Assembly (NCBI GenBank): GCA_900316055.1
Contig: ONBK01000009.1
Location: 1-63,539 of the forward strand
Direction: 5' to 3'
Length of the DNA: 63,539 nucleotides
DNA from: an uncultured Bacteroidales bacterium
GTDB taxonomy: Bacteria; Bacteroidota; Bacteroidia; Bacteroidales; P3
Part shown: one piece after another, positions 41,497 to 52,129 of the stretch
Position numbering within the stretch: the first letter of the stretch is position 1
How the letters are laid out: each line of letters starts with the position of its first letter
Position numbers and translations under genes: made by a program
Notes under the pieces: model-generated
The model's database searches: none
Told to the model about the DNA's origin: nothing
What the model saw: the letters and a program-made list of their open reading frames with translations, nothing else

Positions 41497-44400
41497 TTAT
41501 TTCACATTCCTTTCCAGCTCTTTTCTAATCATTGCCTTCAATTCGAGGGCTTTCTTTGTTGCGGCACCTTTCTTCTCAGGCTTGTAGAAGTCTCCATAGC
41601 GCACGCTACCCAAACTGATACTGGGATCGGACAGCGAGCCTTTTATGTCCACACCCACCTTTACGAGGAGCGGATTCTTCAGAAGTTCGATATGGTAGTT
41701 GCAGAGGCCCGCCAGGTTGTGGACACCCGAGATGCAGAAACTGTATTTACCCATATTCAGCAGGAAGGGATAGACCTCTATCTCCTTGCGGAAACAAGTC
41801 ATCTCCACGTCCATACTGTCAATCTTAATCCTGTTGTCATCTTCCTTGCGACTCTTCAGGCCGATGAGCTTGGCGGTGCGGGCGAGCGACTCGTCCTCAA
41901 ATACGATGAGGTCTTTGCCACTGAAGGCTGCAGAGCCCAGCAATGAACTCATCTTAGGCTGGTAGCGGGCATCGAGGAAGGTCTCGCCTGCGAGATGGAA
42001 GTCGCCATTGCCGTTGAAGGCTTTCAGCATGGGCACGAGGGTGTCGATGCAGGGAATCATATCGATGAGTTCATCAATCTGGATATCGAGCAGATGGAAG
42101 TCGATAGAGAAGAATAGGTTGTTGGGGCGTGGTGATTTATACATAGCGGTGAGCTGCATGCGGGCGGCCTTGCAGACGAAACCCATCTGGTCGAGCACTG
42201 CCACTCCGTCTTTCACCCTAAGTTCGCCCGAGAGGTCGCGCAGGTCGTTGTCGAAAGCCACGCTGCGCTTGATATGCGTATTGACCGTCACGTCGATATT
42301 TTTGGGGACGATGAAGGGGGTGGCGTCTTCGGGCACACCATCTTCTTCCCTCATGCTTTCCAATTCCTCGGGGTCGCTGCCGGCACCGCTGAAGAGGTTC
42401 AACATCTGGTCTATGTCGGCATAGTCGGAGGTGAGATTGAGGTAGCCGGTAAGCAACTCTTCGTGGTCTAACCACTCTTCGATATTATTAAACTTGCCAA
42501 ATATATCGAGGTCCGTATGACCCATCATCAACTGCGCCGATAGAATTTCGAGAGCATTATCTTTATACTCCACCTCTAAATCGGTAAGCTTCAATGCCTC
42601 TGGCAGTCCGGGAGTGAAGAAGGTGGTATTGTTGGTGGAGAAACCCAGTTGCGGGGAGAATTGCGAGAGGAGACCATACTGGTTGTCGTCGTGCTTGATG
42701 GAGCCATGCAGGGAGATTCCACCTGTGGAGAGTGTCGTTTCGTCTATAGCGCCCTCGGACTCACCCACAGTAAAGGAGAAGTCGGCCTCGATAGCATTCT
42801 TTATTATATCGTTGACAGCAAGCGTGATGTCGAACTTGTCGCACTGACTCTCGAGTCTTGCCGGACCGGCTTCGAGGAGGAGGTTGCCGTCACCGGCGCC
42901 GCTGATATGCACATCGGCCAACTTACCTTCATGCTGCTGAGCAGGCATCGCTACAACAACGTTCATCTCGGGGAATGAAGCCTCCATGCCTTCGAAGTCA
43001 ATATTTGTTTCACGTAATTTCAGGTTGGCGGCGATCAGCATCTTCTCGAAGTTCTTTGTTGCGAGATCTTTCATGCTGAATTTAACCTTTGCGTCGAGGG
43101 TGGCATTGCCCTCGGCTTCAAGTTCCATATCCTCGGGCAGCAATGGGGCTATATTGTCCAGCGGAACGTCGGCTGTCAAATCGCCAGCCACTCGCATATT
43201 GCCCATCAAGTCGTCGGCACGGCCCGACAGTAAAATCTGACTCTCGTTTGCTTTCACCCGCAGATTGTCGACTTTAGCTGATGAGACACCCTTTTTATTC
43301 ATATCCAGATGTGCCGCCACTTTACCAGACACTCCGAAGAGGTTGTAGGGCAGCATTGTCGTATCGGCGTATCGGCCTTCTCTCACACTCACATTGGCAT
43401 CTACCACAGGTATTGCACTGTCGCTCACCTCCCCTTTTGCGGAGACCTTCAGATGCACTTTGCCGTCGACCTGCATTTTCTTGAGGAACGAGGCATAGTT
43501 TTTGGGAATCATCGATAGCACACGTTTCAACTGCCATTCGCCATCGCTTGCAAGGGTAACATCAACTAACCTAGAAGAATCCAACACCATTTCGCCGCCC
43601 ACCAACAAGCCAATGTCGGTGATATTAACGGTCGACTCCTTGATGCTCAGCTTTTTGTTAATCATATTGTAGCGGAATGGTATCTGCGTCTCCAGTAAGG
43701 GCAGCTGCGACTTCTGTAGCGTTTCGTTGACCATGGGCTGGCCGGCGAGGTCAAGGGTACCACCCGTCAGTAACAATGCGAGACCACCTTCAAGACTGCC
43801 TTTGTTGCTGGCAGCGTTGAGGTCTACCACCAAGCCTTCGAGTACTGTCGCCAATGAGGGGACGCCAGTGCTGTCGGTCATCGTCAGCGCCACCTTCTCC
43901 CCACCGAGTTCCATCACGGCACAGGCAGCAAGTCCTTTCTTGTCGACATCGGCGGCGAGGGTCAGGTTCTCAATTTCCGCTTCCGTCTTTCCACTTTCCA
44001 CATTCCGCTTTCCACTCAATCTGTTGCAAACCATTTGCAACTTACCTGCAACATCGCTGTCCTTGACCTTTCCGTTTACCATCAATTCCAAATCACAAAG
44101 CTCGGCATCAATGCCATCGCGCTCGTCTTTCAACTTGGCATTGAGATTATTTATCTCAATCTTCTTCAGGTCAATCAGTTTAGGCAACTGCGTGGGAGTG
44201 GTGTCGGTGCTGGGCGGGACGATGGCCAGATTGCTACGACCTTCTTTATCAATATAGATATTAGCTTCTACATTGTCCACAATCACCTGGTGGACGATAA
44301 GTTCGTCGTCCTTCAGGAACGCCATCAGGTCGATACCCAGCGTCACATCGCCAATATGGGCAAGGGTGTCGTTGGGTGTTCCTGGGATTTTCTTGATGAG

Positions 44401-44634
44401 TGTCACATCTTTGAGTGCCAGTCCTGCATCGGGATAGGTGGAAATGAAGGTAAGATCGACATACTCAAAATGGGCATCACAATCGAGGAAGTTTCCAATA
44501 TAATGGTTTACCAGTTTGGTGAGCTGCGAAGGGGTAAAGATAAGCCACATAGCAATACCTAGAAGCAGCAACACCAGACCCACGAGAGAGCCTAGTGAAA
44601 TCCATGTAATCTTCCAACCCTTCTTGATACTCAT
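41497..44634 (-). CDS. AsmA-like protein
   Basis: A 1045-residue envelope protein from the ATG at 44634. It has one N-terminal membrane helix (WISLGSLVGLVLLLLGIAMWLIF) and a long periplasmic region of amphipathic beta strands typical of AsmA/TamB-type lipid conduits. Relatives link inner and outer membranes. Domain-like blocks are DCDAHFEYVDLTFISTYPDA near the start and GKDLIVFEDESLARTAKLIG near the C-terminus. A segment with KRNVESGKTEAEIENL comes from TTTCCAC-type heptamers (43980-44020). Its ATG overlaps the lipocalin-like stop by 4 bp. Confidence 0.88.
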   Translation of the reverse strand: MSIKKGWKITWISLGSLVGLVLLLLGIAMWLIFTPSQLTKLVNHYIGNFLDCDAHFEYVDLTFISTYPDAGLALKDVTLIKKIPGTPNDTLAHIGDVTLGIDLMAFLKDDELIVHQVIVDNVEANIYIDKEGRSNLAIVPPSTDTTPTQLPKLIDLKKIEINNLNAKLKDERDGIDAELCDLELMVNGKVKDSDVAGKLQMVCNRLSGKRNVESGKTEAEIENLTLAADVDKKGLAACAVMELGGEKVALTMTDSTGVPSLATVLEGLVVDLNAASNKGSLEGGLALLLTGGTLDLAGQPMVNETLQKSQLPLLETQIPFRYNMINKKLSIKESTVNITDIGLLVGGEMVLDSSRLVDVTLASDGEWQLKRVLSMIPKNYASFLKKMQVDGKVHLKVSAKGEVSDSAIPVVDANVSVREGRYADTTMLPYNLFGVSGKVAAHLDMNKKGVSSAKVDNLRVKANESQILLSGRADDLMGNMRVAGDLTADVPLDNIAPLLPEDMELEAEGNATLDAKVKFSMKDLATKNFEKMLIAANLKLRETNIDFEGMEASFPEMNVVVAMPAQQHEGKLADVHISGAGDGNLLLEAGPARLESQCDKFDITLAVNDIIKNAIEADFSFTVGESEGAIDETTLSTGGISLHGSIKHDDNQYGLLSQFSPQLGFSTNNTTFFTPGLPEALKLTDLEVEYKDNALEILSAQLMMGHTDLDIFGKFNNIEEWLDHEELLTGYLNLTSDYADIDQMLNLFSGAGSDPEELESMREEDGVPEDATPFIVPKNIDVTVNTHIKRSVAFDNDLRDLSGELRVKDGVAVLDQMGFVCKAARMQLTAMYKSPRPNNLFFSIDFHLLDIQIDELIDMIPCIDTLVPMLKAFNGNGDFHLAGETFLDARYQPKMSSLLGSAAFSGKDLIVFEDESLARTAKLIGLKSRKEDDNRIKIDSMDVEMTCFRKEIEVYPFLLNMGKYSFCISGVHNLAGLCNYHIELLKNPLLVKVGVDIKGSLSDPSISLGSVRYGDFYKPEKKGAATKKALELKAMIRKELERNVK

Positions 44635-45008
44635 AATTTTCTGAATCTTTTTGTTTGTCCGTAAATATCCTCCCATTTCATCGCATAAGAGGAAATCTCT
44701 CGGATACGATATACTTTCGGCACTGCCTGGTTCTCGTTTTCGCCTCGGAAGACACAGGTGAGTTCATCTTTGTCGAGCGACCACTCGAACTTCAGGTTAC
44801 TCTCCTCTTCAGAGATATCCTCGCTTTCATCCCATGTGACACCAGTGCCGTCGGTACGGAAGCGCCAATACTCTTGCTGTCCTTCCACAACCCATTTGCC
44901 CATGAGTTCGGAAGGATCAAAAACAAGTACCGGATCGTCGCTGCAACCGCCGAAGAATCCCACCGCCGGCAGCAACATCATCATTACTATGTATCCAAAC
45001 TTCTTCAA
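44631..45008 (-). CDS. Lipocalin-like lipoprotein
   Basis: A 125-residue lipoprotein: signal MKKFGYIVMMMLLPAVGFFGG with lipobox cysteine at about residue 22 (GGCSDD). A small beta-barrel-like domain follows (ELMGKWVVEGQQEYWRFRTD, DELTCVFRGENENQAVPKVY, SYAMKWEDIYG). This matches the lipocalin-like family common in Bacteroidota; ligand unknown. It is coupled to the AsmA-like gene through an ATGA overlap. Confidence 0.8.
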   Translation of the reverse strand: MKKFGYIVMMMLLPAVGFFGGCSDDPVLVFDPSELMGKWVVEGQQEYWRFRTDGTGVTWDESEDISEEESNLKFEWSLDKDELTCVFRGENENQAVPKVYRIREISSYAMKWEDIYGQTKRFRKL

Positions 45009-45032
45009 CTTTAATCTATTATCTATTGTCTC

Positions 45033-45569
45033 TTAACTTTTAATTCTGTATATTTCCTTCAACATTCTCCCTTCTCCATCGTAATCCAATCCGTAGCCCA
45101 CGATGAAATCGTTTCCTATTTCCTTTCCCACATAGTCCACCTTGAAGCCGCCCTTGAAGCAACCGGGTTTCAAAAGCAGAGAACAGACTTTGACGCTCGC
45201 AGGCTCGAATTTTGCCAACTCATGCAACATATAGTTCATCGAAATGCCGCTGTCCACAATATCCTCCACAATGATAATATCGCGGCCTTTTACTTTCGTC
45301 GTGAACGGCAACTGAGCCTGCACTTTGCCTGTCGAATGCATACCCTCGTAGGAGGTGTACTTTACAAACTCCACCTCGCACTTCATTGCCAGTTTGCGCA
45401 CTAGGTCGGCGGAAAAAATAAAACTCCCAGTCAGCACAGGACAAATCAACGGGTGCTTGCCGGCATAGTCAACATTGATGCGTGCCGCCAACTGCTCCAC
45501 CACCTCGGCTAATTCGGCCTCGGTGATATACACCTCGAATTCTTTGTCCTTAACTTTCATTTTTTTCAA
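45033..45569 (-). CDS. hpt: Hypoxanthine phosphoribosyltransferase
   Basis: Makes IMP (or GMP) from hypoxanthine (or guanine) and PRPP in purine salvage. The 178-residue type I PRTase has the PRPP-binding loop DIIIVEDIVDSGISMNYML, PVLTGSFIFSADLVR, the flexible loop YTSYEGMHSTGKV and the purine-contact motif VDYVGKEIGNDFIVGYGLDY. Length is typical. Confidence 0.96.
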   Translation of the reverse strand: MKKMKVKDKEFEVYITEAELAEVVEQLAARINVDYAGKHPLICPVLTGSFIFSADLVRKLAMKCEVEFVKYTSYEGMHSTGKVQAQLPFTTKVKGRDIIIVEDIVDSGISMNYMLHELAKFEPASVKVCSLLLKPGCFKGGFKVDYVGKEIGNDFIVGYGLDYDGEGRMLKEIYRIKS

Positions 45570-45643
45570 TGTTTATGCCGGCTGGAAGCCGGCGCTCCAT
45601 AACCTATAACCTTTTATAGCCTTTAAACGTTAAACGTTAACCA

Positions 45644-46438
45644 TTATTCTTCCATCACCACACGCAATCCAAAATACTCCTGGTTCATTGTGGGGAGGTA
45701 CCAGCTGCGGTCGTACACCGTGCAGGCTGGCGAGGTGCTGTTGTAGTGTCCTCCACGGAGTATCTTGTTCTCTCCTTCTCGTGGGCCACGGGGATTCTCC
45801 TGCGACTCGGCGCTGTAGGCTTCCATCCAATCTTGGCACCACTCTGCCACATTGCCGCTCATATCGTAGAGGCCGAGGGGGTTGGGTTGCAACTGTCCCA
45901 CGGGATGGGTCTTCCGCTCGCTGTTCACACAATACCAGCAATATTTGTCCAACTGTCCCCTCTCACACCCTGCGAACGGGAGTTTGGTGCCGCCCCTTGC
46001 GGCATACTCCCATTCGGCCTCTGTGGGCAGGCGGAACCTACGGCCCGTCATCTGGCTCAGCAGGATGGTGAAGCGCTGAGCTTCATCCCAGCTGATGTTC
46101 TCCACGGGCATGAGGGCGTCGGAAGAGGAGAACTTGGAAGGGTTCTCACCCATCACGGCGAACCAGAGTGCCTGTGTCACCTCAAAGCGGCCAATGTAGT
46201 AGTTGGCCACGGTCACTTTGTGCTCCGGACGCGACGCCTCGTAGTTCAGCTTCACCCCTTTCGGGGCTTCGTTGCTTCCCATCGTGAAGATGCCTCCCTT
46301 CACCCACACCATTTCGACATTCACTCCTTCGGCCACCTGCACAGTGAGTATGCTGTCCTGCGCTTTCAAGGTGAAAGGTGAAAGGTGAAAGGTGAAAACC
46401 ATCACCAGCCCTATAAGACCTATAAACGTTTTCTTCAC
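45644..46438 (-). CDS. SUMF1/formylglycine-generating-enzyme-like lipoprotein or secreted protein
   Basis: A 264-residue exported protein of the FGE-sulfatase fold: MVWVKGGIFTMGSNE, YYIGRFEVTQALWFAVMGE, PVENISWDEAQRF, RLPTEAEWEYAARGG, GLYDMSGNVAEWCQDW and EYFGLRVVMEE. Whether it activates sulfatases or has another role cannot be told; gliding/secretion proteins share this fold. The signal peptide ends FTFHLSPFTLKAQ, encoded by a CTTTCAC heptamer array (about 46364-46400). It overlaps the pyrE end by 4 bp. Confidence 0.9.
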   Translation of the reverse strand: MKKTFIGLIGLVMVFTFHLSPFTLKAQDSILTVQVAEGVNVEMVWVKGGIFTMGSNEAPKGVKLNYEASRPEHKVTVANYYIGRFEVTQALWFAVMGENPSKFSSSDALMPVENISWDEAQRFTILLSQMTGRRFRLPTEAEWEYAARGGTKLPFAGCERGQLDKYCWYCVNSERKTHPVGQLQPNPLGLYDMSGNVAEWCQDWMEAYSAESQENPRGPREGENKILRGGHYNSTSPACTVYDRSWYLPTMNQEYFGLRVVMEE

Positions 46439-47088
46439 TCGCCGTGATCTTTACTCCACTGCTCGGGATTCTTGCGCCAGGCGGAGAGACTTTGGAAGTC
46501 TTCGGGACGCACATATTCTTTCTCGTGAGCCACCTGGACGAGGGTGTCGTAGTCGGTCAGCGTATAGAGTTCGACCTTCTCCTGCTCGAAGTTGTCGGCA
46601 GCCACCTGAAGGCCATAGGTGAAGATGGCGGCCATGCCCTTCACCATGCAGCCTTTCTCGCGAAGGGCTTTCACGGCGATGAGCGAGCTCTTGCCCGTGG
46701 AAACGAGGTCCTCGATGACCACCACCGACTGGCCGGCATGAATCTCGCCTTCAATCTGGTTGGTCAAACCGTGGCTCTTGCTTTCCGAGCGGACATAGAC
46801 GAAAGGTCTGCCCAACTCCTGGGCCACCAGTGCGCCCTGGGCGATGCCGCCCGTTGCCACACCGGCAATGACGTCCACGTTGCCCCACGTTTCACGAATG
46901 ATATCCACGAAACGCTGACGGATGAATGTGCGAATCTCGGGATACGACAAAGTAACGCGATTGTCGCAATAAATGGGCGATTTACGCCCCGAAGCCCAAG
47001 TGAAAGGATGCTCGTTGTTGAGCTTTACCGCTTTCACTGTCAATAGAAAATCAGCCGTCTTTGCGGCCATGTCCTTGTTTGTAATCAT
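46435..47088 (-). CDS. pyrE: Orotate phosphoribosyltransferase
   Basis: Converts orotate and PRPP to OMP in pyrimidine synthesis. The ATG at 47088 (MITNKDMAAKTADFLL) gives a 217-residue protein; the longer upstream frame runs through the promoter and is rejected. Motifs are PFTWASGRKSPIYCDNR, GVATGGIAQGALVAQ, VYVRSESKSHGLTNQIEG and the PRPP loop VVVIEDLVSTGKSSL. The -7 box is only 4 nt upstream, so either the mRNA is leaderless or translation starts at Met-7 (47070). Confidence 0.95.
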   Translation of the reverse strand: MITNKDMAAKTADFLLTVKAVKLNNEHPFTWASGRKSPIYCDNRVTLSYPEIRTFIRQRFVDIIRETWGNVDVIAGVATGGIAQGALVAQELGRPFVYVRSESKSHGLTNQIEGEIHAGQSVVVIEDLVSTGKSSLIAVKALREKGCMVKGMAAIFTYGLQVAADNFEQEKVELYTLTDYDTLVQVAHEKEYVRPEDFQSLSAWRKNPEQWSKDHGE

Positions 47089-47092
47089 GCTG

Positions 47093-47100
47093 CAAAAATA
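47093..47100 (-). promoter_or_regulatory. Putative pyrE -7 box adjoining the start codon
   Basis: Minus strand TATTTTTG, 4 nt from the pyrE ATG. No -33 TTTG is seen at 19 bp. Confidence 0.45.
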
Positions 47101-47154
47101 CACATTTTTTTTAATATAAAAAGGAAAAAAAATTTTTGTACAAAAAATGTGCAT

Positions 47155-47351
47155 CTAATGAAGGTTATAGGTTAATGGGTTTAATGGGTTTAGTGGGTTT
47201 AGTGGGTTTAATGGGTTTAGTGGGTTTAATGGGTTTAGTGGGTTTAATGGGTTTAATGGGTTAGTTGGTGGGACTGCGGTGGCCTTTCACTAACCACTCT
47301 GCCTGACCTTTGGTCACGGCCTGCGACCTTGTGGAGCAAACCCATAACCAC
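47155..47351. repeat. 9-bp array and modular element between pyrE and hppA
   Basis: Within the 347-bp spacer (47089-47435). 47163-47270 is GGTTATA heptamers, then a GGGTTTAAT/GGGTTTAGT 9-mer run of roughly ten units. TTAGTTGGTGGGACTGCGG follows (the CTGCCGC core, inverted), then a short-form modular element at 47299-47343. Confidence 0.88.
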
Positions 47352-47385
47352 TAAACATTTTTTTTAGCATTTTTAAAAAATTTCA

Positions 47386-47393
47386 TATATTTG
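47386..47393 (+). promoter_or_regulatory. Putative hppA -7 box
   Basis: TATATTTG, 42 bp before the hppA ATG, with a T-rich TTTT at about 19 bp upstream in place of TTTG. Confidence 0.5.
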
Positions 47394-47435
47394 TATGCTC
47401 GTTTTTTGCAAAGAGAAAATTAAAAATAACTAAAT

Positions 47436-49835
47436 ATGAAGAAATTAACACTATCATTACTTGCACTGGCAACGCCGATTTTGGCTTCTGCCAGCGAAGC
47501 GAACCTCAAGATGCCGGAGAATTTCTCTGACGATCCGCAGACCTCCATCCTCTATTGGGGTTTTGCTGTCGTCGTCCTCGGACTCCTCTTCGGATTCTGG
47601 CAGTTCAGCAAGATTCGCAAACTCCGTGCCCACAAGTCGATGCTTGAAATTGGCAACGTCATCTTCAAGACCTGTTCGACCTACCTGAAGCAGCAAGGCA
47701 AGTTCCTCTTCTTCCTGTTCCTCATCATCGGTGCTGCTATCGCACTTTATTTCGGTGCTCTCGAAGGAAAAGCTTTTGGCGATGTGCTGCTCATCCTCTC
47801 CTGGACAGTCATCGGTATCCTGGGTTCCTACGGTGTCGCTTGGTTCGGTGTCCGCATGAACACCTACGCCAATGCCCGCATGGCTTTTGCCAGCTTGCGC
47901 CGTCGTCCCCTCGACCTGCTGAATATCCCGCTGCGTGCCGGTATGTCTATCGGCATTGTGCTCATCTGCATCGAGCTGGTGCTGATGCTCGTCATCCTGC
48001 TCCTCATGCCCGGTGACCTTGCCGGCAGCTGCTTCATCGGCTTTGCCATCGGCGAATCGCTCGGTGCTTCCGCCCTCCGTATCGCTGGTGGTATCTTCAC
48101 CAAGATTGCCGACATCGGAAGCGACCTGATGAAGGTGGTCTTCAAAATCGGTGAGGACGATCCCCGCAACCCCGGTGTCATTGCCGACTGCACTGGCGAC
48201 AACGCTGGCGACAGCATTGGACCCACCGCTGACGGCTTCGAGACCTACGGCGTCACCGGCGTGGCCCTCGTCTCTTTCATCCTCGTGGCTGTCCCCGAGG
48301 AATACCGCATTCCCATGCTTGTCTGGATTTTCGTGATGCGTATCCTCGGCATCGTGGCCTCCGTCCTCGCGTACTATATTAATAGTGCCCTCTCCACCTC
48401 CAAATACAAGAATGCCGACGACCTCGACTTCGAGAAACCGCTCACCTCGCTGGTGTGGATCACCTCTATCCTCTCCATCGTCGGAACTTTCTGCGCCTCC
48501 TACTTCATGCTCCACGAAGCCCTTCCCGGCAACGCCTGGTTGGCTCTCGCCACCATCATCTCCTGCGGCACCCTCGGTGCAGCCCTCATCCCCGAACTTA
48601 CCAAGATCTTCACCTCGCCCAAGTCGAAGCATGTCGACGAGGTGGTCTCCGCTTCCAAGCAGGGCGGCGCCTCGCTGAATATCCTCTCTGGCCTCGTGTC
48701 CGGCAACTTCTCCGGCTTCTGGACGGGTCTCGTCTTCTTCGTCCTGATGCTCGCCTCCTACTTCGCCTGCGAAGGCTTCGGTCTCACCGCCATCCTGCCC
48801 GTCTATCCCGCCATCTTCGCCTTCGGCCTCGTAGCCTTCGGCATGCTGGGCATGGGCCCCGTCACCATCGCTGTCGACTCCTACGGTCCTGTGACCGATA
48901 ACGCCCAGAGCGTCTACGAGCTCTCCCTCATCGAAGATGATATCGAGAAGACCACCAAGGAGGTGGAAAGCGAATTCGGCTTCAAGCCCGACTTCGAGAA
49001 AGCCAAATACTACCTCGAGGCCAACGATGGTGCCGGCAACACCTTCAAAGCCACCTCGAAGCCCGTACTTATCGGCACCGCCGTTGTGGGTGCCACCACC
49101 ATGATTTTCAGCCTCATCGTGATGATCAAGGACGAACTCGGCATCCAGCCCGAGGCCATCCTCAACCTCCTCAACCCCTACTCCATCCTCGGATTCATCC
49201 TCGGCGGCTGCGTCATCTACTGGTTCACCGGTGCCTCCATGCAGGCCGTCACCACGGGTGCCAACCGCGCTGTGGAGTACATCAAGGACAACATCAAACT
49301 TGACGCCAACGCCCCCAAGAAGGCCGACACCGAGAAGAGCCAGGAAGTGGTCAAGATTTGCACCAACTACGCTCAGAAAGGCATGATCAACATCTTCATC
49401 GCCATCTTCTGCTTCGCCCTGGGCTTCGCCTGCATCTCCTCGCCCGAGAGCATCGGTGGCAACAACGCCATCTGCCTCTTCATCTCCTACCTCATCTCCA
49501 TCGCCGTCTTCGGCCTCTTCCAGGCCATGTTCATGGCTAACGCCGGCGGCGCTTGGGACAACGCCAAGAAGGTTGTCGAAGTGGATCTCAAGGCCAAGGG
49601 TACCGACCTCCACGACGCTTCCGTGGTGGGCGACACCGTGGGCGACCCCTTCAAGGACACCTCTTCGGTGGCTCTGAACCCCATCATCAAGTTCACCACC
49701 CTCTTCGGAGTCCTCGCCATGGAGATTGCCATCAGCGCCAGCTTCCAGGCTGCCGCCCCCTATGTCGGCATCGGCTTCCTCCTCATCGCCCTCTACTTCG
49801 TCTACCGCTCGTTCTACAAGATGAGAATCAAATAA
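47436..49835 (+). CDS. hppA: Membrane ion-translocating pyrophosphatase
   Basis: A 799-residue inner-membrane PPase with about 16 helices that hydrolyses PPi to pump H+ and/or Na+. Catalytic loops are present: GEDDPRNPGVIADCTGDNAG, SIGPTADGFETYG and, near the end, DASVVGDTVGDPFKDTSSVALNPIIK. At residues 534-542 it reads GNTFKATSK. Potassium-independent family members have lysine at the fifth position of this motif, where potassium-dependent ones have alanine; Lys538 therefore suggests potassium independence, with proton pumping as the usual partner trait. The extra N-terminal signal-like helix (MKKLTLSLLALATPILASAS) is common in Bacteroidota members. Confidence 0.94.
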   Translation: MKKLTLSLLALATPILASASEANLKMPENFSDDPQTSILYWGFAVVVLGLLFGFWQFSKIRKLRAHKSMLEIGNVIFKTCSTYLKQQGKFLFFLFLIIGAAIALYFGALEGKAFGDVLLILSWTVIGILGSYGVAWFGVRMNTYANARMAFASLRRRPLDLLNIPLRAGMSIGIVLICIELVLMLVILLLMPGDLAGSCFIGFAIGESLGASALRIAGGIFTKIADIGSDLMKVVFKIGEDDPRNPGVIADCTGDNAGDSIGPTADGFETYGVTGVALVSFILVAVPEEYRIPMLVWIFVMRILGIVASVLAYYINSALSTSKYKNADDLDFEKPLTSLVWITSILSIVGTFCASYFMLHEALPGNAWLALATIISCGTLGAALIPELTKIFTSPKSKHVDEVVSASKQGGASLNILSGLVSGNFSGFWTGLVFFVLMLASYFACEGFGLTAILPVYPAIFAFGLVAFGMLGMGPVTIAVDSYGPVTDNAQSVYELSLIEDDIEKTTKEVESEFGFKPDFEKAKYYLEANDGAGNTFKATSKPVLIGTAVVGATTMIFSLIVMIKDELGIQPEAILNLLNPYSILGFILGGCVIYWFTGASMQAVTTGANRAVEYIKDNIKLDANAPKKADTEKSQEVVKICTNYAQKGMINIFIAIFCFALGFACISSPESIGGNNAICLFISYLISIAVFGLFQAMFMANAGGAWDNAKKVVEVDLKAKGTDLHDASVVGDTVGDPFKDTSSVALNPIIKFTTLFGVLAMEIAISASFQAAAPYVGIGFLLIALYFVYRSFYKMRIK

Positions 49836-49858
49836 CGGTTAAACGGTTACCTATCCAT

Positions 49859-49888
49859 AAGGCCGGAGGTGAACTCCGGCCTTTTTTT
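49859..49888 (+). terminator. hppA terminator
   Basis: AAGGCCGGAG (49859-49868), loop GTGAA, CTCCGGCCTT (49874-49883), continuing into seven Ts. Confidence 0.92.
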
Positions 49889-49961
49889 ATCCCAATCGTG
49901 TCAAGAACACTATGAGAGAAACGCCACCTTTTTATCAAAAGGTTTGCAAACGACTCTCATG

Positions 49962-50258
49962 TTATTCCTCTCCCAGATAGTAGTAATCATCTTCATTGTA
50001 CATTTTTTTGCCTTCACACAGGCGATTCCTTATCTCCATAAGTTCATTATGGCTCAGCTCTCTTTTGCTATAAATCGTGAGGATTTCCCTGTACTCTTTG
50101 TTATATTCCCACACTATGGTCATCTTTTTCGACAGGGTATTCGGGGTTATTGGTAGAATGAACTTATCGAACACATCACCTCCCTTGATAGTAACATTGA
50201 CGGGTCTTTTCGCATTCCCATAATTCAGTAGATTTTGACTGTAATGTAAGAATACCAT
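49962..50258 (-). CDS. Hypothetical protein or fragment in a decayed locus
   Basis: A 98-residue AT-rich frame; not recognised. The C-terminal two-thirds (KRPVNVTIKGGDVFDKFILP, YNKEYREILTIYSKRELSHN, MEIRNRLCEGKKMYNEDDYY) has a natural amino-acid composition. The N-terminus lies in sequence belonging to the transporter fragment in another frame, so the original start may be lost. The 791-bp stretch from hppA to atpD contains only this, the transporter remnant, and a repeat cassette. Confidence 0.4.
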   Translation of the reverse strand: MVFLHYSQNLLNYGNAKRPVNVTIKGGDVFDKFILPITPNTLSKKMTIVWEYNKEYREILTIYSKRELSHNELMEIRNRLCEGKKMYNEDDYYYLGEE

Positions 50259-50400
50259 TCAACGGTTTGCCCGTCATGCGGCCAAGCACTGCACGCATCT
50301 TGCTACCCGCCACCTTCTGCAAGCCCTCGCTCATCATTTTCATGGCGAAAAGAAATACTGCCAACGAACCTGCAAAGTTAATGAGTGTGCGTCTACTGCC
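50244..50400 (-). pseudogene. Na/Pi cotransporter N-terminal remnant
   Basis: One minus-strand frame reads FAGSLAVFLFAMKMMSEGLQ then KVAGSKMRAVLGRMTGKPLNGIL, which is the first helix and loop of the NptA/PhoU-type Na/phosphate cotransporter family. Similarity stops at about 50248 where the expected TGTLVTALIQSSSA is replaced by unrelated sequence. No start codon is found upstream in frame. The gene has been cut at both ends. Confidence 0.75.
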
Positions 50401-50502
50401 AAACTTGACATGATTCGCTGTTGGAAAAGAGGTCGACTGGCCGTGAAATGTTAAAAAATAGGGAAGTGAATAAAAAAAATGCGATGCATGGATATTTTTT
50501 CG

Positions 50503-50510
50503 TATCTTTG
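50503..50510 (+). promoter_or_regulatory. Putative atpD -7 box
   Basis: TATCTTTG followed by CAG, the most frequent form in this window. No TTTG at 19 bp. The leader to atpD (50627) would be about 110 nt and includes the repeat cassette. Confidence 0.5.
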
Positions 50511-50521
50511 CAGCGCGATTT

Positions 50522-50623
50522 AATAAAGGTTAAAGGTTATAGGTTATGGGTTATAGACGCTTGCTCAGCCTTGTAAAGCGGCAGCCCTCAATAACCACTA
50601 ACCCATAACCACTAAACATTTAA
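50522..50623. repeat. Repeat cassette in the atpD leader
   Basis: GGTTAAA/GGTTATA heptamers (50527-50552), core GACGCTTGCTCAGCC…GCGGCAGCCC (about 50553-50585), then opposing TAACCAC/TAACCCA heptamers (50587-50615). The two arms are mutually complementary. Confidence 0.85.
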
Positions 50624-50626
50624 TAA

Positions 50627-52129
<1,503 letters not shown>

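Noticed and set aside
47457..49613. 718-codon minus-strand frame opposite hppA
   Set aside because: Antisense shadow of the membrane pyrophosphatase; very acidic and His/Gly-rich, as expected from the complement of a GC-rich membrane gene.
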